Shown: in pieces, positions 1 through 11,909 of the stretch
Layout: each line of letters starts with the position of its first letter
Position numbering within the stretch: position 1 is the first letter of the stretch
Source of the DNA: Tetracentron sinense
Taxonomy: Eukaryota > Streptophyta > Magnoliopsida > Trochodendrales > Trochodendraceae
Assembly (NCBI GenBank): GCA_015143295.1
Contig: CM026568.1
Coordinates: 34,666,441 to 34,730,440, forward strand
Direction: 5' to 3'
DNA: 64,000 nt
Translations under genes and position numbers: made by a program
Notes under the pieces: model-generated
The model's input: the letters and a program-made list of their open reading frames with translations, nothing else
What the model was told of the DNA's origin: nothing
The model's database searches: none

Positions 1-207
1 GAATCAAAAGTTATGGCCCAATTACCAGAGCGGGTTCCGGTTGAAAAATTCCAGTTTTTCTGTTAAGGCCTAATCAATCGGCCATTGATCGATGATTGAT
101 CGGTGTAAGCCCGAGAATTTCCTAGTTGAGTCCAATAGATCAGTGCGCGCATTTTTAGTTTTTAAAAGTCTGAAATTGCATTTTTTAGGGTTTTTAGGCC
201 TTGAGAC

Positions 208-217
208 TATAAATAGG
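208..217 (+). promoter_or_regulatory. TATA box of the outer LTR
   Basis: The sequence ctataaatag precedes a plausible leader in the outer LTR. Seen in the sequence; its activity is inferred. Confidence 0.4.
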
Positions 218-1531
218 GGTCTTATTTCAAGGTTTTAGAGTATCCTACTTATTTCTAACCTAATTTGGCAAAATGTGAGAGAAAACCTAGGGTTTCTAAG
301 AGGGTTGTGTTTAGTGAAGGTAGAGATTGCTCTTAGAATGAGGAGAAAGCTTGGAAATTTTCCCCAAATCATCTTGGGAGCAATTTGGATCAAAGGGAAT
401 GATCCCTAAGGTCGATATCCCTTATAACTCAACCCTATTTAGGTGTTTTGTATGCTTAAACTACAATATGTATGGATTATCAAGAGATCTACATGAAAAT
501 GCATGAATTAAAGAATGAGAATATGAATTTAGGTCAATATCCTCTCTACTTTAGTTTTGGTATTATTATAATTATTAATTTGGTATGAGAAATGATGGAT
601 TAGTGTTGAATTTGTATGATAAGTAAGGATATAGATGAATTTGTATTTTAGAAACTTAAATTAAATTATGCATTATATTCATGGACTATGGATGTATAAA
701 AATGATGGTGAATGGGTTAAAATGAAGAAGGAATGGATTATGAAGGTGTGGATTGGTGTGAGGTTTGAAAGGGATGAATATGGTTTATGAATGAGTGGTG
801 ATATGGTTTTGGAATGTGAAAATGGGAAGGACATTGTATACATAATTAATGCATTGTATGTGTTTGTTGAAATGCCTAAGAACACTAAGTATGGAAAGTG
901 ATAATATTGAAAGACTTGTATTAGTATAATAAGATATGCTATGATAAATTATGCTTATAAATGATGTTAAAAATGTTAGCATGAATATGCCAAGATATGA
1001 AGTATGCTTTGATAAATTTAGGCCTATTCAAGTTGCATGGTGATTGATATTCGGGTAGGTCAATGCTTAGAGGAAGTCCTTCATGTCGGGAATTCTCTAA
1101 CTATGGAGATGTAACCTAGCGGAATTTCTTGACGGAAGATGAAATCTAAGTAATGATCGAATTCGGAGGTTAATCACGACACGCAAGCACAAGTACACAT
1201 GTGTAGTGTAAACACCCCATTTTTACACCATTAAAATCTCATTTACCTTTCTTTTTTTTATTATTTATTTATTATTATTATTGTTATTTTTAATTAACTC
1301 AATTTTATTTTATTTTAGTATTATTATTTTCTTTTTACAGTAAAGAAGAGAGGAGTTGAGAGAGAAGGATCCATCGTTCAAAGTCACCTAAGTCACAAAC
1401 CCATGAACTCAAGCCCATATCTTGGACCCATTTGATAAAAACCATAGACCAATTTACACAAGCCCAAGTGCACCTAAGCCCAAATCCTCAAAGAATTTAA
1501 ACCCTAAGGTCCAAGGCCCATTACTGTTGCT

Positions 1532-1539
1532 TATATAAA
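1532..1539 (+). promoter_or_regulatory. TATA box in the solo LTR
   Basis: tatataaa sits about 325 bp into the solo LTR and is followed by a CT-rich leader, as expected for an LTR promoter. The role is inferred. Confidence 0.4.
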
Positions 1540-3068
1540 GAAAGAGATAGGGTTTAAAATCCCTAATCTCATTCGTTTGAGACAGCCCCCTTCTCTTCCT
1601 CCTTTTCTCTTATTTCTTCTTCAGTTTACGGCAGCAACAGGGATCCTGTTGCTCTATCTCCCGATCCATCTCTCTCTTGATCTTAGTCTGGCAAGTCATT
1701 GAGATCCAGCTCTTCAATCCAGATCACCGCAGCTCCGGCCAGCAGATCAGCTGCGTCAATCACCATCCACCCTTCTCCAGTGGCAGTTGCAACCCCGGCC
1801 AGCACCTCCCAATCTTTTCTCTCTTCTCAGGCAGTATTGGCCACCGCATTAGATTGTGCCTCCGATCAGACCAGCAGCTCCACCATGCTTCATCACCGGC
1901 GTTAGATTGATGGCAGCCTTGATCTCCATTGCTTATTTGCAACTCGTCCCTCCTCTTTAATCTCAGATCAACAGGAGCAGAGTAGACCTCCGATCTTCCT
2001 CACTACCTCCGGCCAGTGAGCTTTCTATCCAGATCTGATCTAGATCTCAAAGCCTCCACCATCTCACCAGCAACGTTCTTCTCCCTCTGCTCAATCTTCT
2101 TTGGCGATGCCAACACCACCACGCTCCAACCAACGCATCGTCAGCCCACTATCGCACCTTGTTGGCAGCAACCCAGTCCATCTTCAAGCTTCGTCGGCGC
2201 CATTCATTTCCAGACCGGCCATCCTCCGCGCAGCAGTTCTCCGTCGCTAGATCTCGATCTTTTCCTACTGAATCCTCTCTCCGGCGAACTCAGATCACCA
2301 CTGGATTTAGCCCGAGTAATTTTCTGATCTCAGAGTTGGAGAGATCTCTGTCTCTCTCAGGTTCTCCCACCGTCTTCATCATCTGGCTAGGTCTTCATCT
2401 CCGGCGAACCTACAGCTCGTCTATCCATCTTCTCAGAGAATCAGAAGCTCAGTTCAGCCTCTCCATGTCCAACGCCAATCGTCTTCTCCGATCAGCTCCA
2501 TTTCCGGCGAGTTGCAGAACAGAAGAGATCTAGTTTCTTCGGTCATTTTTTCCGGCCACCACTGGCACACCAGTAGCTTCTCCCATTTTTATTTTTTTTT
2601 ATTATTCTTTATTAATCTGTAATTAAGTTCGAGTATGGTTTTCTCCTTTCCCGATCTGGAGCAGCGACACCATCTTTGTCTCCCTTAACAACAACCGCAC
2701 GCAGGTATGCATACTCCCCATTTCCATTTTTCTTTTATTATTTGGAATGGTGTTTGAGGTTCCAGTAGGGGTCGGTCTCTATTCTTTTAAGGGACTACTA
2801 GATCTAATCCCAAATTAGCCACTGAGCTAAAGCGGGCCGACCATCATGGACGGCTAGCCTTGGCCCAGTAACTGATTTTTTTCTTAGGTCCTTGGATGTT
2901 GTACGATTAATTTTTTAACTCTGATTTGCCTCTATAATCAGTAATTAGCTTAGCCCTTTAATTTGTTATAATTTATGTCATGTGTATATGTGTGACTAGG
3001 CTTTATTTTCCTTTTTACCTACCTTGGGCACTTAGGTTAGCTCTTGACTAGTTAAACTTGCCAAAATT

Positions 3069-3125
3069 AAAAAAAAAATACAAAAAAATCAAAAAATACA
3101 AAAAAATCAAAAAATACAAAATAAC
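3069..3125. repeat. A-rich tandem repeat
   Basis: About three copies of a unit close to aaaaaatacaaaaaaatc, inside the solo LTR. Simple low-complexity repeat. Confidence 0.7.
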
Positions 3126-4733
3126 AAAAACACCCAAAAAATCTAAAAGAAATTTACCCTAATAAGTGAACGCCACCTAGAGCTCCACCATGAGCACCTA
3201 GCTACGCAACCATTTCTCGGAATGAGATTCATAAATCTTAATTCCACTTTCCTCCCAACTCTAGCACGAGTTGGAAGTGACCACACTCCGAAACGAGTAT
3301 AAAAACAGTCGCCACCCCGAACTACTATGAAGGTCTGATTCCGACTAACCGGATAAGTAGGTAGCCCAAAACCAGGGTTCGACCCCAACAAAAAATAAAA
3401 TTTTTACACCCCATATTGATTTGTGTTTGATTAGCAAAATTAATAATTATTTAGGAAATTTTAAGTGATTTCAAATGTTTGGCTTTGACCTAATGAGTAG
3501 GTTACCATCATTGGATGGAGGTCCTGGGGTGCCTAACCCCTTCCCCAGGACCTAAAGGGATCTCTTACCTAGACTACTCTGGACCGTAGACCCCCTTATT
3601 TTGGATTATCTCGGGATCCTACTTCCCCTAAGTAGGTGGCGACTCTTAAAATAAATTTAGCGTTATTCCTCTACTCTCGGACCTTTATCTTGACACTTAG
3701 AGTTGAGAGGGGAGGAAGGACGGTAAATTTATGTGTTTACATGTAGTAGTTTACAAGTCTCACGGGTACACAATCATGAACACGGACATTGCATAGATGC
3801 TAAAATACAAGGACAATGACAAGTACAAGGACACTGAATTACAAGTACAATGACAAGGACACTACATGGTTTTACAAGGACCCTGAAATTCAAGTAGCTC
3901 CGGTATTCGTTGATGCTCTCTATGGATAAGATTTCAAGTCTTAGATAATTATCATGGACATTTGGAATCTAAGAGCTCTATGGACTTACGCTTCTATCAA
4001 TGCACCTTCATGGATCTAAATGCAAAGAACTCGATAACTATTTTTATGGGAAAAACAAGAATGCATTGCATTTATGGCACAAGTTCAAGAGTCACACAAG
4101 TACACAAGTCAAGTCAAGTCATGATGTTCACATGTTTCCGCACTCTGATTATATTCATGTTATATTAAACTGCTATTGACTTTACAAATGTCACGTGATT
4201 TGGATATTTGACATATGTTTGTACTATTGTTAGTTAGTTTGAATATCCGCTGAGTATTCAATGCTCAGTCGACCTGTTATTGTCGTACAGGTATAGTATA
4301 GGATCAAGCGGCAACTCCTTAAGTGGAAGATGAATACTCTAAAGAATGAAAAGGAGGTGAGCTTACAGAGGAGGGAACTAGAGATTTTGATAGCTGTCCC
4401 TACTAGTAGATCGTAGTTTACTTTCGGGGTTATTTTGTTTTAGACTTATGTTATTTCAGGATGTTGCTTAGACTGTTCACTGTTTGATGATTTTACTCTA
4501 ACCAAACATGGTGGGTTATGTTGGGCTCATTTTAGTTTATGTTTGTGAATTTGGATTACAATCGATTTATCATATATTGGATGAGAGATTTTTATGGAAA
4601 AAATTTTACTGTTGCTATTTTGGGAGAATTAACTTTTAGTTATGCTTTATTGCCATGGAAGTCAAGCAATGATAAGTAATGTGATGGACCCAAAGTCCCA
4701 TTATGACCAAGGTGGGGTTTTGGGGTCGTTACA

Positions 4734-6070
4734 ATTTAGCTCGGATTCGAAAGAAGCCTCTGAATTTAGAAGATACATTCGTACATATAACAATACTTTT
4801 GCATTTACATCTCTTTGTGTCAAATATGACAGAAGTCTTTGCAAAAGTGATAAAGGTGTTTATACCTTCAAGGTACAAGGTCAGGTGTACCATTATATTA
4901 ATGAGCTAATAACAACAAATGGTTGTCATTCTCATTTACAGTTATATTTTTATGATATTGAGCATGAGGTTGAGAATCGGATGCGAAGATACCCAAAGCT
5001 TAATTCAAATATCATTCAAAAGCTTATTGATATCTTGTCAATCAATCCATATTGTTCATTTTTTCGAACTCTGCGCAACATGTCTGCATTGGTAATTCAT
5101 CAGATTCTTATCAAGAGTAACACTGGGTTAGATCAAAGAGTATATAATGCTCTATCAAAGTCCCAATTCGTAGCGATATGGGTCGAAAATAACAATTCCG
5201 GTGAGTGGACTAAACGTGATATCGTTGTCTATAGTCATTCAAGACATAGTCATAAAATGCAATACTACTTTGGATGTTATGATCCATTGCAGTATCAATT
5301 GCTATTTCCATATGGAGACAATGGTTGGCATGAAGGCATTCGAAAAATAGATCGAACAAATAAGAGAAGACATTGTCATCAGGAACAAATGTCTATTGAT
5401 CCTTCAGAGTTGACATCAATAGATGATATCTTCCACAAATAAAGACAAGATATTAATAACATGATTGTTACCCTATTTTATACTAAAAATTTATAACATC
5501 AAACATATGATAACATTTTTTTATTATATTTTTCAGCGCTTCAAAATAAAGTTAGCAAGAGATCAACTGTTTCTTGTCATGAGTATTATTGTTACAAGTT
5601 ACAGATACGACCAAGAACGAGTTCAATGCTATTATGCTCTGGTCGTCTTTTACAACAGTACGTCGTTGATATGTATATTAAGTTAGAGATATCTCGGTTG
5701 GACTACTTTTGCTATCGACATGATGAAATTTGAGCAGATTTATATCAAGGTATCGTTGATAGCATTGCAGTAGGAGAAAATCGTGCTTTCAAGGTTGGTC
5801 ATTAAATTGTTTTGCCAGCATCATTTATAGGTGGACCAAGAGACATGCGAAGCCGATACATTGATGCAATGACATTGGTCCAATGTTTTGGAAAGCCTGA
5901 TATATTTGTAACAATGACGTGTAATCCTTCATGGTCAGAAATTAAAGAGAACTGCAATTATACGAGGAAGCACATAATAGGTCAGATCACCCAAGGATTT
6001 CAAGCCAAATTGGAGGAATTAAAAGATGAATTGTTTAAGAAACAAATATTTAGACCAATTGCCGCGTACG
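4734..6070 (+). pseudogene. Helitron Rep-helicase, N-terminal part (Helitron_like_N)
   Basis: Translation from 4734 to 5442 shows conserved plant Helitron features, including TYNNTFAFTS, YTFKVQGQVYH and LLFPYGDNGWH. An AT-rich intron probably separates this from an exon starting at 5537 after tttttcag, which reads SCHEYYCYKLQ and GRLLQQYVVDMY. That exon has an in-frame TGA at 5731 and TAA at 5803, then continues with FIGGPRDMRSRYIDAM and MTCNPSWSEI. The frame runs to the hAT insertion at 6071. The true start lies to the left of the inserted LTR. Helitron Rep-helicases nick and unwind DNA for rolling-circle transposition; this copy is a pseudogene. Confidence 0.85.
6063..6070. repeat. Left 8-bp target-site duplication of the hAT element
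   Basis: CGCGTACG, repeated exactly at 10498-10505. Confidence 0.95.
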
Positions 6071-6189
6071 TAGGGGTGTCAATGGGTCGAGCTTGGGCAG
6101 GCTCGGGCTGGCCCAATTAATAAACAGGCTTATATGTAAGCCCAAGCCCGCCCTATTATTAATCGGGCTCGGGCAAACTCGGGCCTTTA

Positions 6190-6314
6190 CGGGCTTGGAC
6201 GGGCCAATTTTTTTCGGGCCTTAGATGGGCTTGGGCGGGCCAATTTTTTTCGGGCCTTAGAAGGTCTTGGGCGGGCCAATTTTTTTTGGACCTTAGATGG
6301 GCTTGAAGCGGGCC
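6190..6314. repeat. Subterminal tandem repeats of the hAT element
   Basis: Three to four copies of a unit of about 36 bp containing ttgggcgggccaattttttt and cgggccttaga, 120 bp inside the 5' terminus. Arrays of short GC-rich motifs near the ends are known transposase-binding regions in hAT elements; binding here is inferred. Confidence 0.75.
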
Positions 6315-7085
6315 ATACAGGTTTCATGGGTAGGCCAATTATAATCAGACCTTAATATGTGTTAAGTCTATTCCTATCACATTTCTCTTCACCAAAATGT
6401 CACATATTTATCGTGTGGTATCTATTCATCATAAATGACAGATAATGGAGATATCATATAATACTATGATATCCTTTACTCCATTACAAGAAAATTTCTA
6501 AAACTTGCAGCAATAAGTTCTTCTAATCTCGAACCTGATTCCATCTATCACAATACAATTAAGATATTCATAACAGATATCTGAAGTATCAACAGCCCAG
6601 AAAAATATCAATATTTCATAAACAAGTTAGATGGTGGCTGAACGAATATCTTGATCAGCAACAAATTTCAAAATATCTTGATGATTATAGTGACCGGCAG
6701 CAAGTTCTTCAATGTTTGTCAGTATCTTGATCTCTAGCTACAAAATTTCAAAATATCCAATGAAGCAAAGCAGTACACGGCAGCTGGAGGAATATTGATC
6801 AACCTCTTTCATCTACATTTGGTCCACCATTAGAAGCCAACCGACGACTTTCCACGGAACATCTGAAAACTCCATATTTGATCTTTCTATCTGAACAGTA
6901 TTACAAACACACCCCAGCAGTCAACGTACTAAGCGGCTGAAACATACTGCTGGAGAAGTAACCAACAATTTGTGCTTCAATAAAGAAGAAACGAAGCATA
7001 AAGAATAACACCTTATTCGTGTTATTCCAACAACAATATTTAACATGTGTTCATGAAAATCAATGGCTAAAATAACATATCACAC

Positions 7086-9118
7086 CTAAAGGCACGTTAC
7101 CTCGTCATTGTTAGTCTCTTCGAAATGCACGTTAGCTTCATTGCGAATCCAATCTTGTGTACAAATTAGGGCCTCTGCAGTTTCTGGAAGTAAAGAACTC
7201 CTATACTGGTCAAGTACTCTACCTCCTCCACTAAAAGCAGCCTCTGATGCAACTGTTGTAATAGGAACCGCTAAAATATCACGTGCAATAAGAGACATTA
7301 TTGGATAAATTTTTGATTTATTCTTCCACCAAGTAAAAATATCAAATTGATTTTCACCTGTAGGCTCGACTGAATCTTTTAAATAACGATCTAATTCAGA
7401 CTTAGTGTTCACATTATTAATTGCACTCAATTTTTTTTTTGCCACAAGGAACGAATGGAAGTAAATTCAGATTCATTCGATACAACTTCAATTGTTTCTG
7501 TATTAATTACATTTGTTACATTAGTGGAATCAAATTTCATCTTATACTCTTCATAAAGATCAGTAATACAATTTAATACATTTTTTTCATATTGAATAGA
7601 GTCATCTCCATATAGGGTATTGAAAGCAAATGGAATATACTCCATCTTGTAATGTGGATCTAGTATCACAGCTACAGAAAGAAGTAAAGAATATTTCTTC
7701 CAATATTTATCAAATTTTAGTAACATCTCTTTAGCCATAAAGCTTGCAAACACATTATTCATATTACTAAATTTATTTACTAAAAGCATATGGATGTTGA
7801 CTATCTCATGAATAAATAAATGACTAGTTGGATATTTAGATCCTGAGAAGGTATTTGTAACTTTATAGAACACTTGTAAAAAGTTACAAATTGTTTTAGC
7901 ATCTTCTCATTCATTTATTGAGGGTGCAAAGTAATAGTTTGAATTGCGTTCCCCTAACCAAATGAACACATCTTTGAAGTGCAGTGCAGCTTCCAACATA
8001 AGATATGTTGAGTTCCATCGAGTTGAAACATGAAGGCATAATCCTTTGATGTTTCGCAAACCTAATTGTTTTACTTTAATATCAAATTTTTGTTGTCGAG
8101 ATTGTGATGCTTTAACAAATTTTACACTTTCTCGAATTTTATGTATAGTAGGTCTTATTGATTTTAACCCATCTTGCACAATAAGATTAAGAATATGCGC
8201 TGAACAACGAATATGAAACAAGTCACCATTAAGAATAAGCAAATCCTTCATACGAAGGTACTCTTGAAGGTGTGAGGCAAAAACATCATTAGCAGAAGCA
8301 TTATCTAATGTGATAGATGATACTTTGCTCTCAATTCCCCACTCTAATAAACATACTAAAACTACATCAAAAATAGCTTGTCCTGTATGGGGAGAAGGGA
8401 CCATGGGAAAATTAATTATACGTTTTTGTAACTTCCAATCATTATCAACAAAATGGGCAGTTAAGCACAAATATCCAAGAGTTTGGTTCGACGTCCACAT
8501 ATCTGATGTAAAACTAATTCGTCCGGGAATTTGGTCAAATAGTTTAGATAATTTATCTTTTTCACTTTTGTAAATGCCTAAGATATCATTCTTTATAGTG
8601 TTACGGGATACCATCCTAAATTTAGGTTGTAAACTATTACAAAAAGAAATAAACTCAACATGAGTGACTATGTTAAATGGATATTCATGTAATATTATCA
8701 TTCGTGCAAGTATTTCATGACTTTTATGTTCGTGAAATTTAAAATTAGTTATTGCAGTTTTTCCTTGTGGATCTACAGTTGCAGATAATGTCTGTTGGTC
8801 AATATGGAGATTTGTTCGACTTGGACATTTAGGTATATGTCTACGTAGGTGACTTGTTCCACCACCACCTTTACCTGAGAAATTCCCTTTACAGTAGTTA
8901 CATATTGTCTTCACAATTCCATATTTCTCTACTTTATGAAAATGAGCCCAAACGTCTGAAGTTAGTCTTCTAGTTCGTTTTTTAGGACTAGAGGCAGAAG
9001 ATGGTTCTGAAATTGATGGGTGAATAGGACCAGATGGCTCTACCATCTCTACACTATTAGTCTTATCGTCATCAACATCTATATGAGGATGGCAACTATC
9101 CTCAACACTTGTTGACAT
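7086..9118 (-). pseudogene. hAT transposase (BED zinc finger, RNase H-like, hAT dimerisation), one nonsense codon and one frameshift
   Basis: The likely start is the ATG at 9118 (MSTSVED). A BED zinc finger lies at residues ~50-100, with C73, C76, H90 and H94. The RNase H-like catalytic core follows, including FTSDMWTSNQTLGYLCLT, SITLDNASANDV, RCSAHILNLIVQDG and STRWNSTYLMLEAA. The C-terminal dimerisation region includes SGSKYPTSHLF, VAVILDPHYKMEY and TVASEAAFSGGGRVLD. After 403 codons a TGA at 7909-7907 stands where related transposases usually have Trp. A second lesion is a frameshift in a run of ten A (7440-7431, - strand). Read across both lesions it would be about 680 residues, a normal length for the family. 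The rest is undamaged, so inactivation looks fairly recent. Confidence 0.9.
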
Positions 9119-10175
9119 GTTTAGATAATAATTATGAAATATGCACTTAAAAATAGAATAAACCACAAAGTTAGATATACGTCACAATTCAATGGTACAA
9201 TCAAGCCAGTTGTAGTCCCGCCCTTAAATCGAGGCTGAAGCAACCTACAAGAAATAGAAAAAAAAAAAAGAATAAATGCAACAGAGAACTTGAATATTAG
9301 AATCAACTAATGAAGTTTTCCCAATCTTTAGAATAAAGTGGTTTCTCCCGCAACCATGGAGATTCTCAAAGAAATTTTCAAAATAATAAATCATGAACTA
9401 AGAAAATAAAAAAAATAAAAAATAATTGTTAATTGTGTACAGTATTGTTTCGTTCAGATAGTTCAAATCATTGGAAAAATCCATTCAGAGAATTAAATAC
9501 AACCCTATCTAAGCTTTTTTTTCTCCTAAATAACAAACCCTAACCCTAAACACAAACCAAACACGAACTCAACAATGACAGATAAGATTGAGATTAGTTT
9601 TACAAGAGCAAAGAAAGCAACAAATAGCAATCTTGTTAAGATGAAGAGAAAGCAAAATTGGCCAAGAAAACAATGGAACTCGAATTGCAAAATCTGTGTG
9701 CTATGGTAAATATAGAAAGCATTAAAATAAATAAGATATATAAATTTTATGGAAAATCTGTGTCTCATATAAATTTCCTAAAATCTGTATGCTAAATGGG
9801 AAGGAGAGAGGAGAGGCAATAAATTTCCATGATCAAGTAACATACCTGACTTGCAAGTGAGACAAAAGTTGAAGCTATTGGAGCAGGCAAGCACTGATTG
9901 CCGCAAGAGAGAGACGAGACCGTGGCCGTGGGCTATGGCTCCACGAGAGATATGAGACCGTGGGCTGTGGCTTCGCGTGGGATGTTGACCAAGCACCGAT
10001 CAACTGAGCAAGCAGTGTTTTTTTGAAAGGCTGAGAGCAACTGAGCAGTGAGCAAGCACGTATGAGATTGAGAAGGGAGAGAGAGATTCAGAGAGGGAGA
10101 GAGATGAAGAAGGGATTTCAGTTCACTTTTGAGAATTAGGGATTTTTACTTTGGAGAGGAATAGGTCGTTCTTTA

Positions 10176-10183
10176 CATATAAA
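10176..10183 (-). promoter_or_regulatory. Possible TATA box of the hAT transposase transcript
   Basis: On the - strand tttatatg lies about 1.05 kb before the transposase ATG. A CT-rich leader follows, with a possible leader intron (donor AG/GTATGT near 9846, acceptor TTGTAG near 9253). Weak evidence. Confidence 0.3.
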
Positions 10184-10497
10184 AGAGAGGATTTTGGATA
10201 TTTTACTAAATACCCACTGTAACGAATATAAAACGGCTTTAAATTTAGGTAGAAAGGTAATTTGCTATAAATACTTGAGCTTTGTTTTAATCGGGCCGGA
10301 CCGGGTAGGCCTGAAAAGAAAGCTACTAATAGGCCTGACGGGTTTTAATCAACTTGCCCAAGCCCGGCCCGATTATTTAAACGGGCTGGTTAGGCCCGGC
10401 CCAATTATTTAATGGGCCACCTAAACGAACTCGAACGGGCTAAATTTGGGCCAAGCTGAGCGGGCCTCTGGCCTGGCCCGGCCCATTGACACCCCTA

Positions 10498-11080
10498 CGC
10501 GTACGTGTATGTTATTGAATTTGAAAAGAGAGACATTCCCCATGCTCATTTTTTAATCATATTGAAGCCAAAGTACAAGATCAATGTGTCAGATGTGTAT
10601 GATAGATTTGTATGTGCTAAATTGTCTGACAAAGATAAATACCCACACTTACATACAACAGTTGTCAAACATATGATGCATGGGTCTTGTGGTGACTTTA
10701 ATCAAAACAATGTATGCATGAGAAAAGATGGTCATTGCAAGAATCATTACCCTAGAGAATTTTGTTCTTCTACGAGTCAAGGAAGGAGCTCTTACCCTAT
10801 ATATAGATGACACAACACAGGTGAACATGTAAAAGTTTGAAGTGCATTTTTAGACAACCGATGGGTCATACCATATAATCCATACTTGCTTGTGAAATTC
10901 GACTGTTATATGAATGTTGAAATTTGCTCCATAATCAAGGTAGTCAAATATTTGTATAAGTACATTTATAAAGACCATGATCAAGTTGCTTTTCATATTG
11001 TGGCGGAGGAAATTTTTTCTAATATTGATGAAATAAAACAATTTCAAACAACAAGATGAATTTCACCTCCAGAAGCTATA
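10498..11080 (+). pseudogene. Helitron Rep segment with HUH and two-tyrosine motifs
   Basis: This continues the Rep frame after the hAT insertion: YVIEFEKRDIPHAHFLI contains the HUH metal-binding motif (HAH, about 10540-10548). Next come a KHMMHGSCG segment and CMRKDGHCKNHYPREF. After a stop at 10808-10810 the same protein continues with NRWVIPYNPYLL and then VVKYLYKYIYKDHDQ at 10941-10976, the catalytic two-tyrosine signature of Helitron Rep. Further stops follow (for example TGA near 11057). The catalytic motifs are preserved although the frame is broken. The region to about 11900 is a decayed linker with recognisable but heavily disrupted Helitron sequence. Confidence 0.85.
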
Positions 11081-11909
11081 TGGAGAATCTACAGATTTTT
11101 GTTGAATAAAATTTATCCATTGTGAAGAGTTTACAATTGCATCTTGAGGACAAACAACTTGTAGGATTTAAGAAACAAGATGATCTTCTTTACGTGATTT
11201 CCAGTGACCGTACATTAAAGACAATGTTGACATAATTTTTTTGTATGAACCAAAGCAATGCAGAAGCACGAAAATACCTTTATAAAGAATTTCCTGAGCA
11301 TTTTGTGTGGTATTATGATAAAAGATATTTGAGCGAAAAAAAATGAAAAGATGCAATTGGTAGAATTGTGACTACAAATCCAGTTGAGGGTGAAAGATAC
11401 TACTTGTGTTTATTGCTCAATCATATTAGAGGACCAACATCATTTCAAAGTTTAAAAATTGTTAATGGAATTTAGACAACATTGTTTTGTGAAGCTGGAT
11501 TATTACATGAGTTATTGGAATCTGACAACAACTTAGAAGAATGCTTGAAAAAAGTATCACAATATCAAATGTCACATACTTTGCACCGTTTATTTGCTAC
11601 AATTTTAGTTTATTGTAACCCGAGCAATCCTAGAGCACTGTGAGAAAATTTTGAGGATGCAATGTTTGAAGACTACAAAGATTCTGCAATTTTTCTCATC
11701 CATATAATACAAGCCAAAGTATTAGCAAACATCAACTCTGTTCTTCAATCGATGGGGAAGAACATTAACGACTTTGCTCTACCTAATATCAATATCAAGT
11801 ACGAACAAGAAGAAATGTATTAAAGAGAAGTTGAAGAAGAATTGAATATACCTGTCTCTGAGCATGATCTACTTGCAATATCATATCTACATATGATATA
11901 ATTTTAGAA

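Larger units (their letters stand above)
1207..3741 (+). mobile_element. Solo LTR with 5-bp target-site duplication
   Basis: A 2535-bp block begins TGTAAACAC and ends GTGTTTACA, a perfect 9-bp terminal inverted repeat with TG...CA ends. It is flanked by the 5-bp direct repeat TGTAG (1202-1206 and 3742-3746). It has no gag-pol coding sequence and no second LTR, so it is best read as a solo LTR left by recombination between two LTRs. A TATA box lies at 1532-1539, followed by a pyrimidine-rich leader, consistent with + orientation. Small open frames between 1677 and 2533 have no recognisable domain and are taken as chance. An A-rich degenerate repeat lies at 3069-3125. Confidence 0.85.
1..4733 (+). 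mobile_element. LTR retrotransposon end (Gypsy-like), partial, hosting a solo LTR
   Basis: Non-coding DNA that ends at 4733 in gggtcgttaca, a TTACA end typical of plant Gypsy-type LTRs. Immediately afterwards Helitron coding sequence begins in mid-protein. A TATA box at 208-217 with a following leader suggests U3/R sequence on the + strand. The left end, its target duplication and any internal region lie before base 1, so I cannot say whether this is one LTR of a full element or a solo LTR. It is itself interrupted by the solo LTR at 1207-3741. Family assignment is inference from the terminal sequence only. Confidence 0.6.
6071..10497 (-). mobile_element. hAT transposon, 4427 bp, inserted in the Helitron Rep gene
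   Basis: Perfect terminal inverted repeats (TAGGGGTGTCAATGGG and its complement CCCATTGACACCCCTA) bound the element, and 8-bp direct repeats CGCGTACG flank it. Both ends are rich in gggcc/cgggcc subterminal motifs, which in hAT elements bind transposase. A degenerate transposase is encoded on the - strand. Removing the element plus one target duplication restores an in-frame Helitron reading across the junction, which proves the insertion order. The element is structurally complete, but its transposase carries two lesions. Confidence 0.95.

Noticed and set aside
1677..2533. Overlapping Ser/Pro-rich open frames
   Set aside because: They lie inside the solo LTR, in GC-richer leader sequence, with no domain or splice signals; chance frames.
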